A program made the translations under genes and the position numbers. The notes below the pieces were generated by a model. That model was given only the letters and a program-made list of their open reading frames with translations. It ran no database searches and was not told where the DNA came from. A DNA stretch of 64,000 nucleotides from Opisthocomus hoazin. Lineage: Eukaryota; Chordata; Aves; Opisthocomiformes; Opisthocomidae. This document shows, in pieces, positions 30,001-39,896 of the stretch (the first letter of the stretch is position 1; each line of letters opens with the position of its first letter). The stretch is taken from positions 47,985,830-48,049,829 of the forward strand of contig NC_134454.1 in NCBI RefSeq assembly GCF_030867145.1. The letters are read 5' to 3'.

Positions 30001-33000
30001 GAGGCCACGCTGTCTGCTGGCAGCTTCTCCCTTTCTGTATGAGCTGCAGTTCAGTGCTGTGTCTTGCCTGTTCATCCCTGAAGTCTTGTCAAACCTTTCT
30101 GCCCTTGGATTGTGACCACTAGCTGACTCTGGCTTCTGAAAGAAACACACAACTCAACCATAGAACAAACAAATAAAACAAATATCATCCATCATAATGT
30201 GTTACAGTTAGAGCATGTCTGTTCTCCTTTTGTTGCCTAGCCCTTTCTTGGCTTATATTGTCTTTTTGCCCGTTTCCTTTGATAATACACCAGTTTGAAT
30301 ACTATTGTGTTTGCCAGAATATCCTCTTACTTCCTTTAGAACTCATGCAACAATTGTGTTTTCTACTAAACCCCTCTCAGTTAACAAAGAAAATGGATCT
30401 GGCTTAAATTTTTAAATACTAATGTACATGAGGAAATGGTATTCAGTTTTCTTTTATTGCTTTATTCCTGATTCTGCATCCTTTGTACTTAATAAGATTC
30501 ACAGAGCAGCAAAAAATACTACTGTACAGCATCTTGCTTCTTATAGTCTGGGCTCTCTTTTTATATAGTTTATTTTTCAGTGGTTTTATTTTACACCAAA
30601 TATAAGTCTTACAGCAAGGTGCTTTCTGCCTACTTCTAATCAACGGATTGCTTCTGTGCCATTATTTATTATTATATGTAGTCATCTCAGTGAACAGTAA
30701 ATATTAGGTGACATTTTAAACCAGAAATCAACTGATGCACATTTTGCGAGGGGAAGGCACAGAAAAAGTGTGGTGGATTTCTGTCCTAGGAATAGGATTT
30801 TGAGACCCTGAGATTCTGTGGCACATAGTCAATATCATTTACAGGATCCGTAATTTCTGGGACACCTGCAGAAAACATCAGTCACCAGTATACTCCAGAC
30901 ATAGAATACTATCTGCACACATCACACCTTCATCCATAAAATTGTACCTCCCACCTCTTTAGGAAGTCTTAAAGGTAAAGCAGTTCATTGCAACTATGAA
31001 CTTGTCACGTTCCCTAGGTGACGTGATGTTATCAGACAACTTCATCAACTCCTGAAATTTCTGGGATCTGTTGGAGTTTCCTGGGAAGGGTGGCACAGCA
31101 GCTTTTGGAGTCCCCAGGAATAAAACATAAGAAAAAAATTCTAATTCTTCAAACTTTTGCCAAACTTAATAGAAATAATTGTTCCTGGTTCTTAATCTTT
31201 TTCCAGCTGTCCTTCTGTCTGTCCTTCCGTCTGTCCTTCCTTCCACACTCAGTTTGACTTTTGATTTGGAGACACCTACCATTAGTTTGCATCTCCCCAT
31301 TATTTCTCTTTTCTTTAGTCTGAACTTTAGAAGAGCACATGTGAGAAAGTGTAGAGATAACCTGTGGTTAATTCTCACCTTTCTTTTTCTTACTGCAGTA
31401 ACCCAGTTGTAAATACTTTCAAAATTTTCATTAAAAAGGACCTGAATTTTAAGAGTCAGGAGATGAATGTCCTTAAAAACTTTATATTTAGTCCATCTAA
31501 ACGTAATTCCTCAGAAAAAAACTTGTGCCTTGTGAATTACCAGAAACCAGAAAATAACCCTGGAAAGCAACACAGAGAAACTGGAAGACAACAGGATGTT
31601 GGAATACAACCCTTGAGATACAATTTAAAGTTTTGAAAATCCTTCAGCTGGAGATTATAAACAAGAAGGCTTAATTTTATGATGTATGTTTTAATTTTAT
31701 GATGTATGTTTTGTCACAATTTATTAGAAACTGGGTGTTATGGATAGTCTGTTCTACTGACAAAGTTAATCTGTTAGTAGCACTGGTTATATGTCTCATT
31801 TGATTGTGACTGAAGATAATAGAGTAGTATGTGGCTGTATTCTTAGCAGGTAAGGCATTATTTGTTGAAGAGTTGTGTAATGATTTTTATTTTCATGCCA
31901 GCACTCTTTGCAGTTAACTTAAGACATTTAAAAATGTTAAATAGCAAGAAATACTTAATTGTATCTCTGTTACTTTCCAGTTCTCTTGCTGACCTTTTTG
32001 AAATCTGGTTTTTGATTGCTCGTTTTGGAGAATGGCTGGATATTGCGGCAGAACAATTATTCAAGGCTGCTGTAGAACCAGATGCTTTGCTGTGGCTGCT
32101 GGCATTTTATTACTGTCCTCAGAATGAAAATCAACAAAGGACTCAAACAATGGTGGGTAATGTAGCGATACTAAGCAGCAATAAGCAGTCAATAGCCTGC
32201 TTATATCTTACTGCTATAAAGGAAATAGTGCACACCACAAAAATGAAAGGTCTGCACTGGAGAAGGTTTTGGCTTTACATGGTCTCCTGGGAATTGTGTT
32301 GCAGTGGAGAAGTTCAAAGATAATTTTTGTGGATTTTCTTCATGACATTTAGAAAACATTTTCCCTCTTAATTACGTAGATTAGCACCTTCTTGACTTTC
32401 TTTTGGATAGCTTGGATGCTTTTAATCACAAGTAGAACTACTCTAGGAATGGTATTTTTTTAAATCACTGCATGGCAGAATTCAGCATTCCTGTGTTATG
32501 GCATCTTCTGAGAAGGAAACACAAGAGAAATCACAACAGCAGTCAAAGCAGTAAAGTACTTATCGGACACTGCCCTGAATCCTAACCTTGCCTATCTATT
32601 CTGATTTCTCCTATATATCTTTACTGATTTGGGGCATGTATGAGATTGTAACAAGTGTGTTACATTCCCACACGCCTGTTACTGCATGAAGAGTGCTGTG
32701 CCTTTGAGTATGCATGCAAACACACAAAAGCCTTTAATGTAGACCTATTATGCAAGTTTGAACTAGCCCAAGCAATCTGATCTACAAAGCCCAGGTTCAA
32801 AATCTGGCTGTAACATCTCTAGTTTTCCTTAATTTGAAAACCGATTTTGTTTAATTTTAAAATGTAGGTCAGTATACCACACTAGTAAACCATCATGCTT
32901 TCATTTTAGATGTAACGGTCCAGGTACTACAGTATGTTCTGTAATATTTTATTTCCTTCCCTTCCCTTCCCACCACCCAGATGGTACTACAGACTCAAAC

Positions 33001-36000
33001 TCACATCCCAATCACTTTTTATTTTTTTTTCCTCTTGAATTTCTTATAGTTTAGGAGCAGTGGTGGAATGCTGGATGAGCAGGGTTAGGTTAGAGCTACT
33101 GTGAAGTACAGAAATCAGGGTTTGTTTTAGAATGCAGTTTTGGGAAAGAAGGCAATACCCAAGCAAGAAATGTGAGTAAATGAAACTGAAAGACTATAGG
33201 TGCAGATCTGTGTATGGAACATTGTTCTAACTCTAACACCACAGAATGAAATCACATTGTCCCATATATAAAATCATCTCCCTGTGTGTCCCGTATTATA
33301 TCAGTTTGTTATTCTGTCATAATGTATGACAAACTTTAGTGAGAAAGAAACTTTTCCACTGACAGCCCACGCAGTTACTCATCTGTTCCCAGAGGTCTAA
33401 TATTTCAGTTCATTACGATTCTTTTCTTTAGTTACTTCAAGTAAGACATTTTTTTTTTCCACAGGTCAGGCTACTTCAGAAGCATTCCCACAGTTTGTGT
33501 AAAGCTTCTGCCTTCAGTTAGATATTTGCCTTTTCTTTTGATTTGTCCTTTGTCATGTTAGCTCTCAGCCCTTTCAGATGGAGCGGTTTCCTCCTCAGCC
33601 CCTGCGCCTTTCACCAGTTTAAGATGGGATGGAAACTTCTGGCAGATGCCAAGCTGGAGGACTTTTCATTCGTCATATTTTTGTGTGGAAAGACATGCAC
33701 TCATGACTTAAGATTTTGTCTTGCTGCTACTTTAAGTAACACATTATATATCAGCAAGTGTGGAATACATAGGGTTAAAATGGTTTAAAGAAGAAAAAGG
33801 CTACTTTTGCCATTCACTAGACCTCACTCGTGTGCAGGATTGAATATTCTGCTCCTCAATACTTACTCATTTGTTGGAGTCCTTTCATACCTTTAGACTC
33901 TGAACCATTGAAGGAACAACTTGGAGGCTAGCTGTAGTAACTTCGGCACTGAGTCTGCTAGGGTACGTGAGCTCATGGAGCAGAGCCTGCCACCATCAGT
34001 CTCTAGTCTCTGGCATATGGGATGGAGGCACACCAAGAGTGGGATGCACAGAGGGATAGAGAGTCTTGAAGAATTTCAGTTACTGTTCTTCAGGTTCTAA
34101 TACTGTTTGTTGCCTCACATGTAACTGTGGACATAATTCAAGAATAGCAGCTTTTTTCAGACTCTTTTATGTGGAATTGTTAATCAGGCAGGGATGAAAA
34201 AAGCAAGGTCAGGTAAATGACTGAAACAAATTGTCCTCATGCACATGGTTGAGAAACGGGTGTCCTTTTCCTTTGGGTCTGCAGTGGTATATTTTTCCAT
34301 TGTTCCTGCACTTACTCATTTGGGTATTTTCTACCAGTTTGTTTGGTTTATTTTTAATACAGTGAACAGAATTATTGTTAGGATTTTTTGCAATAATTAC
34401 TTATAGTTTTTTCCATTATGTGTGTGCCAAAATCTTCTGTTTTCTACTCCCAGTAAAAATGAGTTTTTATTGGCTAACTCAAAAGGTAAAACCATAAGTT
34501 CCAAACAACACAGGAAGAAGGAAGAAACTTCATTCTTACTAGAACATTTTATCAGCAAGGTCAGGTTGCGTGGGGATTTAATTGATTTGTAGCCGCAATA
34601 CTGAAATGAGCCCTTGAGGAGCCTCTGTTCTTTTTCTCACAATGCAAAAATCTGATCATGTTCTGCTGACAGACTTTCTCTGTTTCCTTTTATTATTAAA
34701 AAAGGCCAAACCCTGGCTTGATGCCCTGCCTGCTTAGTTTGCAAGACCAAAGAAAGTTAAAATATCTATTCTGTCCACCTTTGTGTGTGTGAATCAGTAC
34801 AAAAGAAATGTGTGCAGCCCTTCCTTCCCTGTTCTCCCTGCTGCTTAAATTCAAACTCTTTTCATGTTTGGATAGTTTCTGCCAAGGATTCAGTTTCCTG
34901 TTAGTGAATAAATCCAAAGGAAAAATACCATAGGTATGACCTTTACTCTGCTCTGATCCTGCATCCTTTGAAATTGTTTCCTACAGGTAGAAGCTCAAGC
35001 AGTCTACAATCACCTAATGATGCTCTTCAGCTGTAGAGTCCTTTCTGTCAAAGATCTGGAGGCTGCTGTGTACAGTATAACGGATGCAGAGCAATGTTGT
35101 AACCAGCATCTTATAACACATCTTCTTACCAACTTTTTGCTCTTTTCTTCTGGTGGACATACGATTGCCCAGAAATTTATTTACCATGTAAGTGTGTGAA
35201 AATACATAACAGAGAATTAAAGAAGATCATGACTAGAGCAACTATACGTAACCTACTACATATCTATTTCAGCTATAGTCAAAATACTTTACTTCTTGAC
35301 AAGATCTCACTGAAAAGGTTACTGTCCTGACTATACAGCTGCAGAAGTAGTTGGAGTATTAGTCTGCAGTTAAGGGATACCTCCAGTTCTTTTACACCTG
35401 GCATAGGCAGCATGTGCAAACATTTTCCTTTTCCAGTTATAAATCACTCCCTTAATTATCCATCTGCTGCAGAGATGATGGAACTGTCTTCTCTCTGTTT
35501 TCCATTGTGTAAACCAGCCAGTTGTTAAGCATTAGCATCGATGAGGCAGAAGCTTGGTGCTTTAACAAAGCCAGAGAGGAAAATGGTGTAATAATTGAGA
35601 GAAAAAAAGAACGAAGTCCTGAGAGAGTGTCACTTGGCGTGTGACAAAAGCTTGAAGAGGAGTAAAATGTTGCAAGCATGCCTCAATATCTTGCTATTGT
35701 TGATGAAAGCCTTCAGGTATATTTCAGGTATATTTCAGGTATGGCTGTTGAGCAGTGATGCCTAATACACTAGTCTGCTGCTTTACAGTTCTTCAGGAAG
35801 ATTAAAGGCAGCTTGTTTCTTTATAGAAAGCACCATAACTAACTTCAAAACTCTGAGTATTCCCCAGTGCCGGGTGGTCATGAGCTGTTGTAGGCCAGAG
35901 TATGTTGGTCTGATTAATTTTGACTGTATCTGTGTAATCATTAATGTGTAGCTAGGCTCTCCATGTGATTTGAAAAGGCCTGAAGACAATATATGAAAAG

Positions 36001-36692
36001 CAGAATGGTGTGGAACCAAATTGGGATGCATGACAGTGGTTTTGGCTAGCATAGTAAACTTTGGGATTAACACAGCAGGTAAGGTCCAGTAAAGTCTCTC
36101 CTGATTTGCAAAAATTGCAATTTAGGGTCTTTTCCTGTTACTTTGTCGTCTTTTCAAGGATGGATTTATTGTTACTTTTGAAAGCTTTAGAGAATTGAAT
36201 CCTGTCCCCAAGCCCACACAAAACTTTCATGTGCTTTTAGTTGTTTTCTAAGGAGATGACTTCTGAATGGTTTCACTGTCTGTCCATTTGTGTTTCCTTT
36301 AAAAACTTTCTCATGTCTTGATTTGTTTCACTTAAATTTGAGAGAACAGTAGAAATCTCACAGTTGCTCAGTTCTGCCAAGTTACATGAAAAGAGCCACT
36401 TTGGGCTGAAGTTGCTTTTGAACTCAAAGCGTCTCATGTGTTCAGTGATGAGGGAAAAATCTGTGGTTTTGTCACAAATATTAATGGAACATTCTTAGTA
36501 CTTAGCAGCATAACGGCATTATTTCCCATCTTGTCTGTTTCTCTTCAGATTACTGAGACAACTGATACATGCAAAGAAGTTTGTAGCCTTCTTAGCCGTA
36601 CTGCATTCAGAATTAGCCATAATGGAGAAGAAAACCAAAGGACTGTGAAGCTGCTGAATGAACTTCTTCAAAAACTAACATTGAGAGTTTAG
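5914..36692 (+). CDS. FANCC: FANCC, Fanconi anaemia group C protein: spliced coding region, last eleven exons
   Basis: Eleven exons join at 5914-6033, 6812-6876, 10758-10922, 13655-13811, 19778-19830, 22815-22914, 28021-28096, 28906-28987, 31981-32152, 34987-35187 and 36549-36692. They total 1335 bp (444 residues plus TAG) with no internal stop, and every junction is AG/GT. The protein aligns along its length with human FANCC residues ~116-558, for example [20 protein letters not shown] and [10 protein letters not shown]. Eight of the eleven exon lengths equal the human ones as I recall them. Known role: FANCC is an all-helical subunit of the nuclear Fanconi anaemia core complex, partnering FANCE and FANCF. 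The complex monoubiquitinates FANCD2-FANCI in DNA crosslink repair. The N-terminal ~115 residues are not in the window. The C-terminus ends in LTLRV, keeping the leucine that aligns with human L554, a disease position. The gene looks functional. Confidence 0.96.
6034..6811 (+). other. FANCC intron 5
   Basis: A short AT-rich intron with no repeat element that I recognise. It ends in a long T tract feeding the exon 6 acceptor. Confidence 0.85.
6812..6876 (+). CDS. FANCC: FANCC coding exon 6
   Basis: The exon is 65 bp, the same as human. It follows a long T tract ending TTTTTTAACAG and is followed by GTAGGT. It reads [19 protein letters not shown], matching human MVLSLASELRENHLNGFNT. It begins in phase 0 and ends two bases into an arginine codon (AG), completed by the first base of the next exon. 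Because it is so short, identity rests on the match plus correct phase and length. Confidence 0.93.
6877..10757 (+). other. FANCC intron 6
   Basis: Non-coding. It contains the CR1 copy at 7066-7852. I recognise nothing else in it. Confidence 0.85.
7066..7852 (-). mobile_element. CR1 LINE fragment, ~790 bp
   Basis: It begins TCATAGAATGGTTTGGGTTG (inverted 3' end) and continues uninterrupted through the end of ORF2. Translation on the minus strand shows [37 protein letters not shown] and [15 protein letters not shown]. It is 5'-truncated at about 7852, as is normal for CR1. It lies in FANCC intron 6. Confidence 0.93.
10758..10922 (+). CDS. FANCC: FANCC coding exon 7
   Basis: The exon is 165 bp, equal to human. 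The acceptor is TTTTTTCCTCAG and the donor GTAAGT. The first base completes an arginine codon. The reading includes [16 protein letters not shown] and [12 protein letters not shown], matching human PLITLTDVDPLVEALL and EFFEAVNEAI. It ends after AA of a lysine codon. It encodes part of the helical-repeat body of FANCC. Confidence 0.97.
10923..13654 (+). other. FANCC intron 7
   Basis: Non-coding, with no CR1 copy. A locally GC-richer patch with several CpGs lies at about 13235-13340, and a 17-base A run at 13577-13592. Confidence 0.85.
13655..13811 (+). CDS. FANCC: FANCC coding exon 8
   Basis: The exon is 157 bp, equal to human, with acceptor CTGAATCAG and donor GTATGT. It starts with the base that finishes a lysine codon and ends in phase 0 after KESLL. 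The stretch [20 protein letters not shown] is nearly identical to human and is the best-conserved segment of the gene in this window. The rest ([18 protein letters not shown]) is more diverged. Confidence 0.97.
15349..15377. repeat. AT-rich perfect inverted repeat
   Basis: Arms of 13 bases (CATTTGAATATTT and AAATATTCAAATG) flank a 3-base spacer. A further TATTTGAATATTTA follows at about 15383. Confidence 0.85.
18211..18268 (-). mobile_element. short, old CR1 3' end fragment
   Basis: About 58 bases (AACAGCAGAATGGCTGGGGG, then GGAAGGCACCTCTGGGGATC and ATCTAGTCT) resemble the inverted CR1 3' terminus. The similarity then stops. It lies in FANCC intron 8. Confidence 0.55.
19778..19830 (+). CDS. 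FANCC: FANCC coding exon 9
   Basis: The exon is 53 bp, equal to human. The acceptor is TTTATCAACAG and the donor GTAAGT. It reads [17 protein letters not shown] against human PQAACHPAIFRVVDEMF. It ends two bases into a lysine codon completed by the next exon. It is too short to be found as an open frame on its own, so identity rests on similarity, phase and length. Confidence 0.96.
19831..22814 (+). other. FANCC intron 9
   Basis: AT-rich non-coding DNA with the CR1 scrap at 22137-22229 and a 21-base T run at 22610-22630. Confidence 0.85.
22137..22229 (-). mobile_element. short CR1 3' end fragment
   Basis: It starts CATAGAATCACAGAATGG, continues GGATTGGAAGGTACCTCTGT and TCATCTAGTCCAACCCTCCTG, then breaks off. 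It is a severely 5'-truncated insertion in FANCC intron 9. Confidence 0.85.
22815..22914 (+). CDS. FANCC: FANCC coding exon 10
   Basis: The exon is 100 bp, equal to human. The acceptor is CAATGCTTAG, with a weak pyrimidine tract, and the donor is GTTAGT. After the shared lysine codon it reads [20 protein letters not shown], matching human [20 protein letters not shown]. It ends in phase 0 after ENKQ. Confidence 0.96.
25873..26723 (-). mobile_element. CR1 LINE, outer copy, 3' portion
   Basis: It begins at GGATCATAGAGTGATTGCGG and runs through the 3' region and ORF2 end. Minus-strand translation shows [20 protein letters not shown] and LSYEERL, then [11 protein letters not shown] with GKDLGILVD. 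It contains a 15-base A run near 26070. It stops at CCTCTGGCGAT, where a second CR1 is inserted, and resumes at 27129. Confidence 0.93.
26724..27128 (-). mobile_element. CR1 LINE, inner copy inserted in another CR1
   Basis: It starts with a fresh inverted CR1 3' tail (TAGAATCATAGAATCATAG) and runs ~405 bases to CCCCAACTCTCTTAGCCTG. Minus-strand reading gives [19 protein letters not shown], with [18 protein letters not shown]. Sequence on both sides belongs to one other CR1, so this copy arrived later. No clear target-site duplication is visible. Confidence 0.9.
27129..27351 (-). mobile_element. CR1 LINE, outer copy, 5' portion
   Basis: It continues the copy interrupted at 26723. Minus-strand translation reads [40 protein letters not shown] and LGEMADT, the reverse-transcriptase core with the FADD catalytic motif. 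The upstream end is truncated near 27351. There is no open frame across the whole element. Confidence 0.9.
28021..28096 (+). CDS. FANCC: FANCC coding exon 11
   Basis: The exon is 76 bp, equal to human, with acceptor TTGTATCTTAG and donor GTAAGT. It reads [20 protein letters not shown], aligning with human [20 protein letters not shown]. It ends one base into a codon (G) that becomes glutamate with the next exon. Confidence 0.95.
28097..28905 (+). other. FANCC intron 11
   Basis: A short AT-rich intron. I see no repeats or other features in it. Confidence 0.85.
28906..28987 (+). CDS. FANCC: FANCC coding exon 12
   Basis: The exon is 82 bp, equal to human. It follows the pyrimidine-rich CCTCCCTCCTCAG and is followed by GTAAGC. 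It reads [20 protein letters not shown] then VEDTDI, aligning with human QTLKHISELLKEAVED. It ends after AG of a serine codon. Confidence 0.95.
31207..31244. repeat. pyrimidine-rich CTGTCCTTCCGT microsatellite-like tract
   Basis: Imperfect repeats of a CTGTCCTTC unit on the plus strand, ending TTCCTTCC. Confidence 0.75.
31671..31710. repeat. exact 20-base tandem duplication
   Basis: TTAATTTTATGATGTATGTT occurs twice back to back without mismatch, in FANCC intron 12. Confidence 0.9.
31981..32152 (+). CDS. FANCC: FANCC coding exon 13
   Basis: The acceptor is TACTTTCCAG. The reading runs [32 protein letters not shown], then [19 protein letters not shown] and TQTM, all matching human. I place the donor at GTGGGT directly after the ATG of QTM, giving 172 bp. 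Human has 175 bp and one more residue in the AEPPTALL segment, so the difference is explained. A donor at GTAA four bases downstream would break the frame to exon 14. Confidence 0.95.
32153..34986 (+). other. FANCC intron 13
   Basis: AT-rich non-coding DNA with a small TTCCC repeat near 32953-32970. No mobile element recognised. Confidence 0.85.
34987..35187 (+). CDS. FANCC: FANCC coding exon 14
   Basis: The exon is 201 bp in phase 0, with acceptor TTGTTTCCTACAG and donor GTAAGT. Human has 204 bp. It begins [17 protein letters not shown] and ends [20 protein letters not shown] followed by KFIYH. The human counterpart is [20 protein letters not shown]. The middle ([20 protein letters not shown]) is diverged, as is usual for this gene. 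Confidence 0.95.
35188..36548 (+). other. FANCC intron 14
   Basis: Non-coding. Three near-tandem copies of TATTTCAGGTA occur at 35711-35742. Nothing else is recognised. Confidence 0.85.
35711..35742. repeat. short tandem repeat of TTCAGGTATAT unit, three copies
   Basis: TTCAGGTA occurs three times at 11-base spacing. Each copy contains CAG/GTA, so it mimics exon-intron junctions. Confidence 0.8.
36549..36692 (+). CDS. FANCC: FANCC terminal coding exon 15 with stop
   Basis: The exon is 144 bp including TAG, the same as human. The acceptor is TGTTTCTCTTCAG. It reads [20 protein letters not shown] to a C-terminus of [15 protein letters not shown]. The C-terminal helix is the part in human where L554P disrupts function, and the equivalent position is leucine here. 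The 3' untranslated region follows. Confidence 0.95.
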   Translation: MTETTDTCKEVCSLLSRTAFRISHNGEENQRTVKLLNELLQKLTLRV

Positions 36693-38030
36693 ATTTTTAA
36701 TGTCATCTATTTATCAAGCCAACACACGTCAGACTTTCATTAATGTCTTGTACCACAGGTTACCAAGGGTTAAAAAGTATCTGCTTAAGCATGTCCCTCA
36801 ACTTTGTATTCCTTTGTATGTATTTGAAAGTAATACTAGTTTGGAAATGTTAACCTTTTAGAACATAACAGTAAATATTAAATATGGTTGAAAATTTTGT
36901 TCTGAGCACCTTCTTTACCAAGAGACGTACGTCATTTAAAGTACTCGCCTCCTTATTGTTTGTCTGGCTAAGGACCAGGTTTTTTCCCAAATTACATGTG
37001 ATTGTATTAGCAAATTGCTTGATTGGTAAGTTGTTGCCAAAATGTTTTGTTCTATAATTCTGCTTTTATGAAACTAATGATGCTCTCAAGTGAGAGCTGG
37101 TGATTCATGGTAAATGCACTCTGTGTTCTCAGGAAGTCAACATTTCCTGAACTTTTAGTTCTTTTAGAAAATGTTTCCAAAATGAAACTCCTCTCAGATT
37201 TGCTAAATGATTTTTTTTTTCAGTACTGCAGCTTTCACAGGACAATGTTCTCTGCAAAGTATTATGCCAATACCTGGCGTCTGTTAGCAGATACTGCAGG
37301 TAGAAGGTTGCTTGGAGTACAGCTTATTTTCAGTGTGCCACGAATGATGATATTGTTTGTTTGTTTAAGAAATCTTTTTTTCATTCAGAAAAAACAGGGC
37401 AAGCACAACATAGGCATAAGGAAACTTTCCAGTTTGAGAGCATATTGTTGCAACTCATGTCCTTCCATTTTGTGTCCAGGGGTAGTTTGCTTGCTTCTTT
37501 GTTTAGGTTTTATGTCTCATGCAAAGAGCATGGACAGGGAGTAATGGCTTACTCTTGTACCGTTAGGAAAGTAGTTTTTTCCCAAGAAGTTTTGTGGATC
37601 TGTTTTGAGCTTAATTAGGAAAATAAGCATGGAGAATAGTAATGACAAAGGATCTTAACTCTTTTCAGTAATTTGTTCTTTTGTATCTTCTAACTCTAAT
37701 GTCAACACTTCTGCTATGTTCAAAGATGCTACTTGCAATACTATTCTTGCATATAAGAATCATCAGAGGCATGTCTCTTACATGAACACAGCTTTCTGAA
37801 TGTAGTGTTTGTTTTTGAGCAAGGGAAAAGCAAAACAATGTACTTAGTGTGCCTTGGCTGTAAGTGGAAGGATATTTTCCGTAATGCTGTTCACTGATTT
37901 CTTACAATTTTGTTCCCAGTGAGTCATATCAAACCAAATTACAAAGGTTACATGTCCTCTCAGTCAGTTTGTTAATGTTTGTAATATTTGATTCCAGCAC
38001 AGGAATAAATAATAAATACATAATGTATGT
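36693..38030 (+). promoter_or_regulatory. FANCC: FANCC 3' untranslated region with candidate poly(A) signals
   Basis: The region after the TAG is AT-rich and non-coding. A candidate proximal poly(A) signal, ATTAAA, is at 36877-36882, about 185 bases past the stop, followed by a TTTTGTTCTG stretch. Two canonical AATAAA hexamers sit close together at 38004-38009 and 38011-38016. Which one is used cannot be told from sequence, so the end of this feature is a guess. Confidence 0.4.
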
Positions 38031-38765
38031 CTGTGTAGAAAGTGGTGGGGTTTTTTCTAATTTTGGATTAAAAATATTTCTGAAAGAAAAACTGGAAAGA
38101 GATATGTTGCAATTTTTCAGTTGTTGGTAGCCACACATATCTAAAAAAGCAAAATCAACCAACCCCTGAATATTATAGCTGAAAAGCATGGGATTAAACA
38201 GAATTATTTGTTGATCACAAACTCTGAAGTATTTGTCTCGTGGGAACATGTGTGGAGTGCTCTGCCTAGAATGATACATAATCTAAAATTTGTTTCCAAA
38301 GGAAGAATGATTTTTTTTTTTCTTTAATTTCTAATCTGGTTGTTGGATGTGAGATTCTTTGGTTGTCCTTAAATTCTGTCCACATTACAACTACATGTAA
38401 TTTTAACTACTCGAAAGATTGGCAAAGAATTGCAATATAGGATTCTTGCAGATTTGTTTGAGCAATATGTGTATTATATTTATACATGTAATACAGTTGT
38501 TGAAGCTGAATTTGTAACTGTCCTTTCACAGTACAGTCTTTTTTTTTTTCCCACCAACAAAGCACATGAAAATTCTTCCAACTTTCTTCAACAAAATCAA
38601 TATCTTGTTAAATAGTGATAAGTCAATTCAAGCAGGAAGGAAATGTGCAGTAAAGGCAGAAAGAACAAAATTAGTAGTGAATTTTTACATTCTTGTTTTC
38701 CTGTGTTTGGTTTCTTATGAAATACTGCTTGATTTAAATATTACAGAAAGGGTTTGCTTATTTTG

Positions 38766-39208
38766 TAGAAGCATAGAATAGTTTGGGTTGCAAGGGACTC
38801 CTAGAGGTCATCTAGCCCAACACCCCTGCAGTGAGCAGGGACATCTTCAACCAGATCAGGTTGCTCAGAGCCCCGTGCAGCCTGGCCTTGAATGTTTCCA
38901 GGGATGGGGCCTCCACTACTTCTCTGGGCAACCTGTTCCTGTGTTTCACCACCCTCACCATAAGAAAATTCTTCCTTATATCCAGTCTAAATTTACCCTC
39001 TTTCAGTTTCAATCCATTACCCCTTGTCCTATCACAGCAGGCCCTGCTGAAAAGTCTCTCTCCATCTTTCTCATAAGCTCCCTTTAAGTACTGAAAGGCC
39101 ACAATGAGGTCTCTCCGCAGCCTTCTCTTCTCCAGGCTGATCAAGTCCAACTCTCTCAGCCTGTCCTCATAGGAGAGGTGCTCCAGCCCTCGGATCATTT
39201 TCATGGCC
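38766..39208 (-). mobile_element. CR1 LINE fragment, ~440 bp
   Basis: It begins GAAGCATAGAATAGTTTGGG (inverted 3' end). Minus-strand translation reads [19 protein letters not shown], then [20 protein letters not shown] and FRLDIRKNFLMVRVVKH. The similarity ends at about 39208. It lies ~2 kb past the FANCC stop. Confidence 0.93.
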
Positions 39209-39896
39209 CCTAGTTTCCCTCTTGCGTTTCAGGAGGCTTTAAAGAAGAAACCTAATTGATGCGGTCTGTAACTTTAAAAAGATACATCTGTACTGACGTT
39301 CTTTTTGCTTTATTTAGCATAGTTGTTATAAATCTTTGGTATTTCCTTTTCCTTGCTCTTTCACAGTGCTTGAATTATGATCTAACTATGATATAAACAA
39401 TGATTTTGTGGCGTTTTGAAGCTATTTTTGTTAGTTTGCCAGTGGAAGGCAACAGTGTTATTTGGTAGATGTGAGTAATGGAAGATTTCTCATCTTGTGG
39501 GTCCTGCATTATCCATCTAACATTCATCTTCTTTGTAGCTGCTGCTTTCTGGAAAAGTTCTTTGGAGCCTTCAGGGCTTTACGCAGAACCAGCCAATGAC
39601 TGCTGAAATCTGACTTCAAGTAGCTTGTTCCCTTCCCTCCAATCTCCATGTCAGCACACACCCTAATCCTGGATATTATACTGAATGTAGAGAGCTTTTC
39701 AAAATTTCTCTAATTCAAGGAGTTATTTTGAATAAGAATACAAAAAGTAAATTTGATTTATTTGTTGGTGATGCTTCTTTCCACTCTAAGACTGCTAAAA
39801 TACAGCTTTTTGAATTCTGCAAGCTTTCCAGCAAGGGGCTAGGTGGTTTCTACAGATTTTCTTCACATAAGAAAAGCCGATTTTGTGGCTTTCATT

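Larger units (their letters stand above)
28988..31980 (+). other. FANCC intron 12
   Basis: Non-coding on the FANCC strand. A 175-codon open frame on the opposite strand (29623-30150) resembles nothing I know. A TTCC/GTCC-type microsatellite lies at 31207-31244 and an exact 20-base tandem duplication at 31671-31710. Confidence 0.8.

Noticed and set aside
31862..32323. 153-codon plus-strand frame as a single exon
   Set aside because: It is FANCC exon 13 plus intron read through on both sides. Homology and splice sites limit the exon to 31981-32152.
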